In this document: positions 14,372 to 23,403 of the stretch, one piece after another
Layout of the letters: each line of letters opens with the position of its first letter
Numbering within the stretch: the stretch's first letter is position 1
Position numbers and translations under genes: made by a program
Virus record (IMG/VR): IMGVR_UViG_3300034101_001153
Coordinates: 1-64,000 of that record
Direction: 5' to 3' (one strand)
Source of the DNA: a virus
DNA length: 64,000 nucleotides
The notes under the pieces: model-generated
Databases searched by the model: none
What the model was told of the DNA's origin: nothing
What the model saw: only the letters and a program-made list of their open reading frames with translations

Positions 14372-15284
14372 CTATTTTTCTCTTCTCGTTTGCTATCCAT
14401 TCGTGGAGGTTTACTCTGGGCTTCCAACCAAACTTATTGCTAAACTTCTTTGTATCTGCCAAGGTTTCTTTTGCCTCGCCAGCACGACGTTCTAGAAACA
14501 CGTAGTTACTAGATATCATCTTTGCTATCTCCAAGACAGAGACATTATATCCATTTGATACATTATATACCTTGCCATAATCGAAACCATCAAGTTGCTG
14601 CGCCTCCGCTGCCATAATATTGGCTGATACAACATCTAAAACATGTACAAAATCTCTTCTTTGCAGGCCATCGCCAACAATTGTCAATGGCTCTCCCTGC
14701 TCGTATTGCTTTAGGAACACGCCAATAACTGGGGCGTATTGACCGCCAGATGGAGACCTTTCACCATACACATTGAAGTATCTGAAGATAATAGTTTTTA
14801 GTCCATAAAGTTCGGTGTATAGTTTGCAAATCTTTTCTCCTGCTACTTTGGATACCGAATATGGATTAAGGCAGTCGTCTGGCTGAAGTTCCGTATTAGG
14901 AGTTGGATTATTGCCGTATCCAGATGAGGTAGAAGAGTACAAGAATCGTTTGACGCCAGCCTCCCTAGAGCATTGCAAAACTACAGTCGTGCCAACAACA
15001 TTTCTATTCACAGCATTTATTGGATTAATAATAGAAGTCTGTAGTCTAGACTCTGCCGCTAAGTGAAATACATAGTCTACGCCATCAAATAGGGGTCTAA
15101 CAGAATCATAGTCGCAGATGTTAATCTTATGATTACTGGCCCGATCATTCCAATAGAATTTTTCATTTAGTTCTGCGCTTTCATCATCTATAGCCACTAC
15201 TTCATGGCCTAGCCTGATAAGTTCATCCACAAGATTGGAGCCAATAAATCCAGCGGCACCAGTAACAAGACTTTTCTTTTTCAC
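14343..15284 (-). CDS. NAD-dependent sugar-nucleotide epimerase/dehydratase
   Basis: 313 residues, extended SDR. GAAGFIGSN at residues 9-17, HLAAES, SSTSSGYG (Ser of the catalytic triad) and YSVSK (Tyr/Lys). Sequence style is that of UDP-glucose 4-epimerases (GalE/WbpP-like), and the VYGERSPSGGQYAPV segment supports this. It probably interconverts UDP-hexoses for one of the neighbouring transferases. Exact sugar unknown. Confidence 0.8.
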   Translation of the reverse strand: MKKKSLVTGAAGFIGSNLVDELIRLGHEVVAIDDESAELNEKFYWNDRASNHKINICDYDSVRPLFDGVDYVFHLAAESRLQTSIINPINAVNRNVVGTTVVLQCSREAGVKRFLYSSTSSGYGNNPTPNTELQPDDCLNPYSVSKVAGEKICKLYTELYGLKTIIFRYFNVYGERSPSGGQYAPVIGVFLKQYEQGEPLTIVGDGLQRRDFVHVLDVVSANIMAAEAQQLDGFDYGKVYNVSNGYNVSVLEIAKMISSNYVFLERRAGEAKETLADTKKFSNKFGWKPRVNLHEWIANEKRKIDDKIFNSSN

Positions 15285-15297
15285 CTTATCTCACAAT

Positions 15298-15909
15298 CTA
15301 TACTTTAAAGAAATCATAGTTCACATCTTGTTGCTCAACATCTGAAAATCCATTAGACTGGAAAGCGAGATGTGGCATAGTAATATAGCAATTGAAATCT
15401 GACTGTAGAATTGCATATGCAACATCTATTTGGTACGGTATATTATGTATTCTATCTATGGCAGTATTAAAAAATGTATCTTTCATTAAGATAGCATGAG
15501 AAGAATACCCACCAGTTATTTTATAAACACCTTCAGCGACTATCTTTCTTTCCCCACTATGAGGATTTGCACATAGATAAATCATGTCCCAGTTATCTGG
15601 GATGTTTTTTGACACTTCATCAAATTTATTATTGAAATCTTCATGGAAAATAATATCATCTTCTGCAATAAAGATCTTTTCATAGCCAGCATTCTTAGCC
15701 TTAGTTAATATCTTTAGATGGGATAGCCTGCACCCATAAGCACCAGGCTTTAATCCATAATATTGTGGGTAATCATTACCATCAATTGCGGAGATTCTCT
15801 GTGCTTTAATATTTATTTTTTCAAATTCTTGCTGTGCAGTTGTCCATCTATCTTTTCTTCTATCTAAATTGATACAATATGCTTTATCAAAATAATCAGA
15901 AAAACTCAT
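15298..15909 (-). CDS. Family 25 glycosyltransferase (LOS/LPS type)
   Basis: 203 residues from ATG 15909, overlapping the previous TGA (ATGA); an upstream TTG would add four residues. YCINLDRRKDRW, RISAIDGNDYP, GAYGCRLSHLKIL and IAEDDIIF are the sequential GT25 signatures. Family members transfer galactose or glucose to surface glycans or to protein-linked sugars. The acceptor is unknown. Confidence 0.8.
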   Translation of the reverse strand: MSFSDYFDKAYCINLDRRKDRWTTAQQEFEKINIKAQRISAIDGNDYPQYYGLKPGAYGCRLSHLKILTKAKNAGYEKIFIAEDDIIFHEDFNNKFDEVSKNIPDNWDMIYLCANPHSGERKIVAEGVYKITGGYSSHAILMKDTFFNTAIDRIHNIPYQIDVAYAILQSDFNCYITMPHLAFQSNGFSDVEQQDVNYDFFKV

Positions 15910-16688
15910 ACGAGAATCCAATCTGGTAATATTAGGTCATCTATGTTGTGATCGCTATGTGCTGGGCCAAACCATTCTCTTGGCGCAACAATTTTTTTAT
16001 CTGAATTTTTGTTCAGATACGCAGCCCACCAACTAAATGTACTATTTGCTAGTATAGATGATTTACATCTGGATATCAAATAAAAATCTTCCTGGTAGGT
16101 CCCCGACTGAAAAATAAATCTATCTCCATTAAAAATATCTTGCCGTTTACACCATTCTATATCATCTGAAAATACCATTATCTTTTCATCTGCAAAATAT
16201 TTTAATGCATTTTTATAATATCTAGGGAATATGTTTTTTAAATTATCTTCTATTCCAATGTAGTCGGTCCTTCTGACATGTAAAGAAACATAGTCCAGTG
16301 GGCCGTCTAAAATATCTATCGAACTCTTAAAAGTAAAGTCACTAAGTATTTGATCTTTAATGTGATCAAAATATTTCCATGACTGAAAGTATCCATCTAG
16401 ATCTGTATCATCTTCTACTGAATTAAATAACGACTCATCAAAATTCATAGATTTTTCAATATAAATTTTTGATGGATTAATAATTTCAATATTATTCTTA
16501 ACAATAGATGAAAGTTTAAATAAACTAAAAATATTACTTCGTAACTGATACTTAGATCCAAATTGTTGTGGAGGAGGAATCTTCCACTCAAGTCCGTTCT
16601 TATCTGCTACGCCACGCAAACAAGCATATTGAAACATTTGATTCCCCAAATGTCCATTATTTCCAATTTTTGTATTATAGATTGCCAC
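15906..16688 (-). CDS. Family 11 glycosyltransferase, alpha-1,2-fucosyltransferase type
   Basis: 260 residues with the GT11 motifs in order: NGHLGNQMFQYA near residues 11-22, HVRRTDY near 126, and LANSTFSWWAA near 220. Family enzymes transfer L-fucose (or related GDP-sugars) in alpha-1,2 linkage. GDP-fucose could be supplied by Gmd and Fcl at 22477-24397 in the same operon. A cytoplasmic location is expected, as no signal peptide is seen. Confidence 0.85.
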   Translation of the reverse strand: MAIYNTKIGNNGHLGNQMFQYACLRGVADKNGLEWKIPPPQQFGSKYQLRSNIFSLFKLSSIVKNNIEIINPSKIYIEKSMNFDESLFNSVEDDTDLDGYFQSWKYFDHIKDQILSDFTFKSSIDILDGPLDYVSLHVRRTDYIGIEDNLKNIFPRYYKNALKYFADEKIMVFSDDIEWCKRQDIFNGDRFIFQSGTYQEDFYLISRCKSSILANSTFSWWAAYLNKNSDKKIVAPREWFGPAHSDHNIDDLILPDWILV

Positions 16689-17562
16689 GCCTGTTCCTTA
16701 AAAATTCTTTATATCTGTTTAAGATATACCTGTCTTCAAAAAGATGTGTAGTATGTTGATCGGGTCGGCGTAACTTTCCATCTTTTGTGGAGTTGCACTC
16801 CCATTCATTTTTTAATTCAGCCTGATCTGAAAGAAGAAGATTGCCAAGTCTTTGGCATTCCCATCCATGTTTCTTACTATATTCTTGTTGAATAAGCCGC
16901 ACACCATGTTCTGCCTTCCTAATCAAATGATCGTAGGATCGTACTGGAACCTGATAACATTTAAAATTTTCGGAAACCTCATTTGTATTAAAAATAATTT
17001 TATTTAAATCTTTGTATTTGAAATAATGTGCCCCTGGCCCTACATGGGTGTATGGAGATACCTTTAGGATAAATTTACTAGGCCACCGATATTCTACTGT
17101 AGATCGAACACCATTGATGATATCTTTTTCTTCTGTAGTATATTCAACTACTTTCCAAATAATATTTTTATAAACATTATTTAAATTATATGATTTATTT
17201 TGAACAAAGTTTTCTATTTCTACTTCAATGTAATCAGAGTTTATGTTGTTTATATCTACTGCAAGACCGTTGTCAGATTTCCAAATCTCATCTGCATCAA
17301 AGAACACCGCCCATGAAAATCCCATACCAAGAGCCATATCATAGAGTTCATTCATAATCTGCTCCTGATGAAATGGTCCATCATTAGATATTACAGTAAC
17401 TCTTTTATCCCCAGTAGATATTTTATTCAACAACTCTAAAGTTCCATCTGTAGATCCATTGTCACATATTATTATTCCATCTAATCCTTGGTTTAAGTGA
17501 TGCCAAAGACAAAACTCTATTATATCTACTTCATTTCTTACTATAGAAATGCCACAAATCAT
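16675..17562 (-). CDS. Family 2-like glycosyltransferase
   Basis: 295 residues. The start ICGISIVRNEVDIIEFCLWHHL, DNGSTDGT near residues 34-41 and FDADEIW near 88-94 (DxD-type) define the Glyco_tranf_2_4 type, often found in capsule and O-antigen clusters. A helical C-terminal part has conserved-looking His and Trp. Overlaps both neighbours. Substrates unknown. Confidence 0.75.
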   Translation of the reverse strand: MICGISIVRNEVDIIEFCLWHHLNQGLDGIIICDNGSTDGTLELLNKISTGDKRVTVISNDGPFHQEQIMNELYDMALGMGFSWAVFFDADEIWKSDNGLAVDINNINSDYIEVEIENFVQNKSYNLNNVYKNIIWKVVEYTTEEKDIINGVRSTVEYRWPSKFILKVSPYTHVGPGAHYFKYKDLNKIIFNTNEVSENFKCYQVPVRSYDHLIRKAEHGVRLIQQEYSKKHGWECQRLGNLLLSDQAELKNEWECNSTKDGKLRRPDQHTTHLFEDRYILNRYKEFLRNRRGNL

Positions 17563-18638
17563 TTATATTCCGTTACTTTTTCTATTATGTATTCTACCTC
17601 AGATTCCGACAGCCACCAGCCGACAGGAATGTTTATCTGATTCTTTGAAAAACTGTCAAGCCCTGGCAGTTCTTTCTCATAGAATTGTTTAGTGATATCG
17701 AACTGGTCATTTCTAAAATGAACATCGCTTGATTCGATACCGTTTGACTTTAGGTACCTAGCAAACTCTTCCTTATCCCGATCTTCATTCATAATCATGG
17801 AGAAGATCCAGTATGAGCAGTTGTCATCGAACGGTAGTACGGACGCAAAAGAAAGATCCTTAAAGGCATCACAATATTTTTTTGCATTTTTTCTGTGAGC
17901 AACAACAGACGCTTTTGCTGAATCTAAATTTGCCAAGCCTATGGCGGCAGCAATGTCGTTCATGTGATATTTGTATCCAGCATACTGAATATTTTGGTTT
18001 ATTCTAAAACTTTCATTCTTAGTTCTGTCTAGACCAAACCATCTCTTTAATCTTGCCTCATGTTGTTTTTCTTCTGGACACAACAGGATACCACCATCTC
18101 CAGTGGTAAGAAACTTTATTGCCTGAAAACTATATATTGTATAGTCCCCACGCTCAACTTTATCTGCGAAAAAAGTGTCCCAACAATGAGCAGCATCTTC
18201 TATAACTGGTACTCCAAATGATTTTAGAACAGCATAGTCTGCTATCTTTCCTGCCCAATTAACTGCAACTATAGCCTTGGTTTTATCTGTGATTAAATCA
18301 CGAACGGATGCTGGATCAATAAGTCCACTCTTTGGGTCAATATCTGCCCATCGAATGATAGCCTTCTTATGTAGCAGACCCACCTGAGTAGCGAAACATG
18401 TTTGTGGAGTAGAGATAACTTCATCTCCTGGTTGGATATCACATAGATCCATAGCAAGACTTAGGGCACTTGTAGCAGAGTTTACAGTGATTGGACGGCA
18501 CTTAGAACCTAGTTCTGCCTGTAGCCTATCCTCAAACTCTTCAACCCGTGGCCCCTGCGTAATGAATCCAGAATTTATTGTTGGAGCAATTCTATCCATT
18601 ACGTCGTCAGACATTTTTACTTTAAAAAGTGATATCAT
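17559..18638 (-). CDS. PLP-dependent sugar aminotransferase (DegT/DnrJ/EryC1/StrS)
   Basis: 359 residues. The FITQGPRVEEFE opening, VNSATSALS (PLP phosphate site), VIEDAAH (Asp that contacts the pyridine nitrogen) and SFQAIKFLTTGDGG with Schiff-base Lys175 mark a true aminotransferase. It would aminate a keto-sugar nucleotide, perhaps the product of Gmd or of the RfbB-like enzyme. Contrast with the relative at 21321-22493, which lacks the Lys. Confidence 0.85.
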   Translation of the reverse strand: MISLFKVKMSDDVMDRIAPTINSGFITQGPRVEEFEDRLQAELGSKCRPITVNSATSALSLAMDLCDIQPGDEVISTPQTCFATQVGLLHKKAIIRWADIDPKSGLIDPASVRDLITDKTKAIVAVNWAGKIADYAVLKSFGVPVIEDAAHCWDTFFADKVERGDYTIYSFQAIKFLTTGDGGILLCPEEKQHEARLKRWFGLDRTKNESFRINQNIQYAGYKYHMNDIAAAIGLANLDSAKASVVAHRKNAKKYCDAFKDLSFASVLPFDDNCSYWIFSMIMNEDRDKEEFARYLKSNGIESSDVHFRNDQFDITKQFYEKELPGLDSFSKNQINIPVGWWLSESEVEYIIEKVTEYK

Positions 18639-19398
18639 TCAAGTCTCCTCTTATCGGGATTATTATATCATCGCCCTCGCCCATCTGTTCAAGATTTCCT
18701 AGGTTGTGATTAAAAATTGCTGAATACTGATCTGATATATCTGTGATTGCATATCCTTCTGTTGTAAAAGTCTCTAGAAACATAAGTTGATTTGTTTCTG
18801 CCATTTCATAAGACGTTGATCCATATAAAAGAAAAATATTGTCCTTATTTTTCAATATATGTTTTGCTGCCGCCCCATTTAAAAGTCCATTTGAAATTGA
18901 AGCATGAATCTTTGGTGCCAAATCTATAGACAATCCTATTCTTTGTGTAAGATTTTGTATGTCTGCATCTGTAGGAGGAGTTGTACGAACGGCGACGTAT
19001 GCAATATTTTCTTTCATTCTATCTAAAAACGCATCAATAAAATTAGTACTCTTTGGTATGTAATCATCCTCTATCAAAAAGTAATAGTCGTGACCGCCAG
19101 CAATCAAGTCCTTTTTGATAATGTCATTCCACGCTCCATAAGAAAAGTCAATATTTTCTCTGAACATTACAGTGATTTTTTTATTTATATTGTATGAATT
19201 AACGATATCTATAATTTTTTCTACATCAGTGCTTTCACTTTTATTAATAACAAAGTAAACAGTATTTATTTTTTTTGGCCTTTTCTTAACAAACTGTAGA
19301 TGTTTTTCTAAGAAATAGTATTGATCGTAGTAAATTCCAGAAACTCTATTGAACCTTCTTTCTTCAAAGAAGAAGCATACGCAATATGCTATTTTCAT
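18622..19398 (-). CDS. Probable glycosyltransferase (GT-A-like)
   Basis: 258 residues. It has a beta-rich start, MKIAYCVCFFFEERR, and YYFLIEDDYIP, a DxD-like motif near residue 120; this arrangement fits nucleotide-sugar transferases. I cannot assign a family. Overlaps the aminotransferase by 17 bases. Confidence 0.5.
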   Translation of the reverse strand: MKIAYCVCFFFEERRFNRVSGIYYDQYYFLEKHLQFVKKRPKKINTVYFVINKSESTDVEKIIDIVNSYNINKKITVMFRENIDFSYGAWNDIIKKDLIAGGHDYYFLIEDDYIPKSTNFIDAFLDRMKENIAYVAVRTTPPTDADIQNLTQRIGLSIDLAPKIHASISNGLLNGAAAKHILKNKDNIFLLYGSTSYEMAETNQLMFLETFTTEGYAITDISDQYSAIFNHNLGNLEQMGEGDDIIIPIRGDLNDITF

Positions 19399-20561
19399 TA
19401 TTTTCTTAACTCCATAAAGAAAACAAAATCATTGTTATCCTTTATTTTAAATCCAAGATTTTTATATGTTTTGATTGCTCTATTATTAGTTTTTAGAACC
19501 TCAAGTTTTGGATTTTTATTCATCTCTTTGCTTTTATCTATAAGCATCTGGAATAATTTTTTACCGTGCCCAAGTCCGCGAGCGGACTCAATTAGTCCAC
19601 CAGTTAAAATAGCATCATTCCCATCAATTTTAATTATTGCATATCCTATTGGCTCTATGCCTTCATATAAAATAAAAGGAATAATTGTCTCTGGCTTGTT
19701 TAAAAACCATTCTTCTTGTTCTTTTTGACTAATAGGATTTTGATTATTAGTCATGAATAGGCGGCAGTCATTTCTAATTATTCTCATAACTTCTATTGTA
19801 TTGTTCGTAGTTTCTAATAAGTTTAATTCTGGAGAGTCGAAACCCTTAACATGTTTATCTTTACAATACTTGATTTCTTTTGCCATCATTTTATTGTATG
19901 AAACTAGATCACTGGTCAACTGAGACTGAACGCTATTCTCATCAGTAGAGGTCACCAGGATAATGTCTTCAACAATAACTGGTGGACCAAAATGTTTGTA
20001 GTAATTATAATATAATTCAGTATCCACAAGCATTCTTATTTTTGTATCAAAACCAAGTTCTCTTTCCTTCTTATAGGCGAATACTGATGGAGAGCCTATT
20101 GTATTGTCACCCATTAGTAATTTTTTCCCAGTATGAAAACTTGGAACATGTGGTCTATAAAACTGCAACCTTTGCTCATCGTAATGTATCGTTCCTGCTG
20201 CAAGCCATGAGCGATCTGATTGTGTTAGGCCATAATATATTTTTTCAAGAGCATCATCTTTATAAAAGAAGTCATCCATAAAAATTATCTTAACTATTTC
20301 AGCATCAGTTCCCGCCATAACGTTATTAAAGTTTTGAGCGGCAGAGGAGCGTTCTCTATTCTTCATGTACTTTATATCAAACTTGCTATCAAACTTTTTG
20401 CAGACATTTAAAATTGTATCGTCCCCACTTTGATCAGATACGCAGACAACTATGTCCTTAAAGGTTTGTGACTCAATCGTGCTAAGAAGCCTATTCATTA
20501 AATATTCTGATCTATCATTATATGAATGAGTTGGAATGGCTACGCCAATTTTATTTTCCAT
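19398..20561 (-). CDS. Fusion of a family 2 glycosyltransferase and a GNAT acetyltransferase
   Basis: 387 residues from ATG 20561; an upstream TTG would add five. Residues 1-230 are GT2: IGVAIPTHSYNDRSEYL, VVCVSDQSGDDT and IIFMDDFF (DxD-type). After a helical linker, about 265-387 form a GNAT domain with the acetyl-CoA loop ARGLGHGKKLF and the final beta strands KTYKNLGF. The protein may add a sugar and acetylate it, or its amine. This would suit an amino sugar made by the aminotransferase next to it. This coupling is inference. Confidence 0.75.
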   Translation of the reverse strand: MENKIGVAIPTHSYNDRSEYLMNRLLSTIESQTFKDIVVCVSDQSGDDTILNVCKKFDSKFDIKYMKNRERSSAAQNFNNVMAGTDAEIVKIIFMDDFFYKDDALEKIYYGLTQSDRSWLAAGTIHYDEQRLQFYRPHVPSFHTGKKLLMGDNTIGSPSVFAYKKERELGFDTKIRMLVDTELYYNYYKHFGPPVIVEDIILVTSTDENSVQSQLTSDLVSYNKMMAKEIKYCKDKHVKGFDSPELNLLETTNNTIEVMRIIRNDCRLFMTNNQNPISQKEQEEWFLNKPETIIPFILYEGIEPIGYAIIKIDGNDAILTGGLIESARGLGHGKKLFQMLIDKSKEMNKNPKLEVLKTNNRAIKTYKNLGFKIKDNNDFVFFMELRK

Positions 20562-21321
20562 AGAACTCTCTTTCAATTATTTTATAGATATTATCAAATA
20601 CGTCAAAATATTTTTGAGACTCAACAAAGTTATTTTCTACAATACCTAAGGATTTATCATAGTCTTCAGGGGTTAGGGCACAGATAATGTTTATTAATTC
20701 TGGCAATGAATTAAATTTTATGATTCCACCAGGGTCAAAGAAGTCCTCTATATTAGGGCATCCATAATAAATTGGTATAGTTTTACTAGCAAAGCAATCT
20801 ATAATCTTTTCAGTAAAATAGTTATTAGAGTTATCATTTTCTATGATAATAGAAAATTTAGAGTTATCTAATATTTCATCTTTTTTTTCTATTCTTGGTG
20901 GAGTCATCTTACATATGATATCGAATTCATTTATAGATGTATGCTCAACAAGGGCATCGAAAACTTCATATCTAAATCTATGGTTAGGAGTCATTAATTT
21001 ACTTGACGTAAGAAAAGAAATAATATTTTCCTTTTCTCTTTCCTTGTATGGATCTACCCACACCGTTCCAAATGGCATAAACCTAAAGTTTGGTAATTTT
21101 GATAGATCATCTCTGTATGACAAAACTAGATCAAATTCTTGTAGCGCTGTCAAATTGATATGTGAGATAGGAACAATTGGTGTAGGTTCGAATATAACTG
21201 CAACATTATATCTAGCCAGTGGATTTTTAATGTGATGATTATAGGTTATGTTAATAATATCTGGATAGTTTCTAGCGGTATACCCAATTCCATCTGCATT
21301 AGTATGCTGAACTTGAAACAT
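20551..21321 (-). CDS. Family 10 glycosyltransferase, alpha-1,3/4-fucosyltransferase type
   Basis: 256 residues. The segment FSIIIENDNSNNYFTEKI followed by DCFASKTIPIYYGCPNIEDFF near residues 175-210 is the donor-binding signature of GT10 fucosyltransferases. The N-terminal half is the more variable acceptor domain. With the GT11 enzyme and the GDP-fucose pathway in the same operon, two fucose linkages are plausible. No membrane anchor is visible. Confidence 0.85.
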   Translation of the reverse strand: MFQVQHTNADGIGYTARNYPDIINITYNHHIKNPLARYNVAVIFEPTPIVPISHINLTALQEFDLVLSYRDDLSKLPNFRFMPFGTVWVDPYKEREKENIISFLTSSKLMTPNHRFRYEVFDALVEHTSINEFDIICKMTPPRIEKKDEILDNSKFSIIIENDNSNNYFTEKIIDCFASKTIPIYYGCPNIEDFFDPGGIIKFNSLPELINIICALTPEDYDKSLGIVENNFVESQKYFDVFDNIYKIIEREFYGK

Positions 21322-22493
21322 TATCCATCAACCAATCTAAGGATAGAAGTTAACACATCAAAATTCTTTTGATTAACAAAATGATTATTGCCGATATAAA
21401 GTCCAGTATTAAGTTTATGAACATTATAATGGTCCTGACCGCTTGCCATTTTTTCAGAAGATAAAAATGGTTGTCTCAGTAGGTCTCCGCTTACAACTGG
21501 CCTGTACTCAATTCCGTTTTCTTGGAAAAGTATTTTTAGACTATCGAAAACTGTTTTATTTTTTGCAATAAATGGAAATGCAAAACTACTATTACCAGTT
21601 GAATACTCAGGAACGTAGAACTGATCACTATAGTTTAGTATTATCTTGTAATACTTTTCAAAATTAATTCTTCTAGTGTCAATCATCTTGTCTAGTCTAT
21701 TGAGTTGAGAGATTCCTAGAACTGCTGGAATCTCATGATTTCTAAAGTTGTACCCATCAGTAATAAAAAGAAATGACTTCTCCATGTAGTCATATTTATC
21801 TGACCAGTAATCAAAGTTTATAGACTCTCTAGCCAGGCCATGACTTCTTTTCATCTTCATGAGATCATACAAGTCGGTATCGTTAGTTGATACCATGCCT
21901 CCCTCAATAGTGGTCATATGGTGCCCAAAATAAAAACTAAATGTGGCACCTAAACTGTTAGATCCCACCTTAGACTGATTATCAAACTTGCATCCATGAG
22001 ATTCACACACATCATCGATAATAAGAGCATCTGGAAATATTTCTTGGTACTTATTATTGTTCGCTGGGAAGCCAAGTAGGTGAGTAACAAATATTAATTT
22101 AATGTCTGGATGAAGTGACTTAATTCTTTTTAAATCATCAGTATCAAAAGAATAATTTTTCAAATTAATGTCTGCAAAGATAGGTTGTAGACCAAGTTGA
22201 ATTATTGGAGCAACATTAGTCATCCATGTACATGCTGGCAGGAGAACCTTATCTCCATTTTTCAATCCATACTTTTCCTTTATGGCTGCTACCAACAAGA
22301 AATTTGCAGTAGACCCAGACGATACGAATAAAGAATGTTTTGATCCCAGCCAATTACTCCACTTGTTTTCAAATTCTCGTACCTTTTCTCCACTAGTAAA
22401 GTTATTAGAAGAAATAATAAACTTAAGAATTCGCATCTTGTCTGACATAGATACAGTATCTTGCATCAGAGGCCAGTTACGTTTGTGACTCAT
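21321..22493 (-). CDS. ColD-like GDP-4-keto-6-deoxymannose 3-dehydratase with His replacing the PLP lysine
   Basis: 390 residues of the DegT/StrS fold. The Schiff-base segment reads SFYFGHHMTTIEGG: His191 stands where aminotransferases have Lys. In ColD (GDP-4-keto-6-deoxy-D-mannose 3-dehydratase of colitose synthesis) the same SFY..HHxT..EGG pattern occurs and His acts as the base. PLP-site residues VSSGST (58-62) and LIIDDVCESHG (158-167) remain. Predicted to remove the 3-OH from the product of Gmd. It abuts fcl and gmd. The product pathway (colitose or a related 3,6-dideoxyhexose) is inference. Confidence 0.75.
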   Translation of the reverse strand: MSHKRNWPLMQDTVSMSDKMRILKFIISSNNFTSGEKVREFENKWSNWLGSKHSLFVSSGSTANFLLVAAIKEKYGLKNGDKVLLPACTWMTNVAPIIQLGLQPIFADINLKNYSFDTDDLKRIKSLHPDIKLIFVTHLLGFPANNNKYQEIFPDALIIDDVCESHGCKFDNQSKVGSNSLGATFSFYFGHHMTTIEGGMVSTNDTDLYDLMKMKRSHGLARESINFDYWSDKYDYMEKSFLFITDGYNFRNHEIPAVLGISQLNRLDKMIDTRRINFEKYYKIILNYSDQFYVPEYSTGNSSFAFPFIAKNKTVFDSLKILFQENGIEYRPVVSGDLLRQPFLSSEKMASGQDHYNVHKLNTGLYIGNNHFVNQKNFDVLTSILRLVDG

Positions 22494-23403
22494 ACCACTC
22501 CACCGTTCTTTTCAATCCTTCATCTAATGATATCGTAGGTTGCCAGCCTAAATTAAGTATTTTAGAAATATTTAACTTTCTTCTTGGGGCACCATTTGGC
22601 TTAGTGGTATCCCATAATATTTCTCCTTTATACCCTACAGTTTGTACAATTTTATCTGCAATGTCTTTTATAGACCACTCATCACCAGAACCAATATTGA
22701 TATGATCTGGACTATCATATTCATTCATAAGTTTTATACATGCTTCAGCAAGGTCATCGACATACAAAAATTCTCTGGTGGGAGATCCATCACCAAACAG
22801 CGTTACTGCATCGGCATTTGAATTTTTGGCATCAATAAATTTTCTAATCATGCCAGGGATTACATGGCTATTTACTGGATCAAAATTGTCATTTATTCCA
22901 TAAAGATTGGCTGGCATAATTGATATGGAATTGAATCCATATTGCTCGCTATACATTCTTGCCATCTTTAATCCTACTATTTTTGATAGGGCATATGCTT
23001 CATTAGTCGGCTCCAAGGGCCCAGTCATTAGATGTTCTTCTAGAATAGGCTGAGGGCATTCTCTTGGATATACACACACAGATCCCATAAACATAAACTT
23101 TTTAGTATTATTTCTATAAGCAGCATCAATGACATTATTTTGTATTTGCAAGTTATCGTACAGTAACGATCCTTGATTTTGCTGATTAAATACTATACCT
23201 CCTACTTTAGCAGCAGAAAGAAAAACATAGTCTGGTCGGACGGTCTGAAAAAAGTCATCAACGTCTTTTTTATTTCTAAGATCTAAAATAGAACTAGAAA
23301 GATATACCAAATTGGTATATCCAAGAGAATTTAGTTTCCTTAAAAGAGATGACCCTACTAATCCCCTATGTCCAGCAATATAAATTTTAGCGTCATATTC
23401 CAT
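22477..23403 (-). CDS. fcl: GDP-L-fucose synthase (or ColC-like epimerase/reductase)
   Basis: 308 residues, the usual size. AGHRGLVGS (NADP binding, residues 10-18), SVCVYP with catalytic Ser108, YALSK with Tyr137/Lys141, [23 protein letters not shown] and [10 protein letters not shown] closely follow the Fcl/WcaG pattern. It epimerises C3 and C5 and reduces C4 of GDP-4-keto-6-deoxymannose. With the ColD-like gene 16 bases upstream in overlap, it could instead serve as a colitose synthase (ColC), a close relative. Confidence 0.88.
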   Translation of the reverse strand: MEYDAKIYIAGHRGLVGSSLLRKLNSLGYTNLVYLSSSILDLRNKKDVDDFFQTVRPDYVFLSAAKVGGIVFNQQNQGSLLYDNLQIQNNVIDAAYRNNTKKFMFMGSVCVYPRECPQPILEEHLMTGPLEPTNEAYALSKIVGLKMARMYSEQYGFNSISIMPANLYGINDNFDPVNSHVIPGMIRKFIDAKNSNADAVTLFGDGSPTREFLYVDDLAEACIKLMNEYDSPDHINIGSGDEWSIKDIADKIVQTVGYKGEILWDTTKPNGAPRRKLNISKILNLGWQPTISLDEGLKRTVEWYESQT

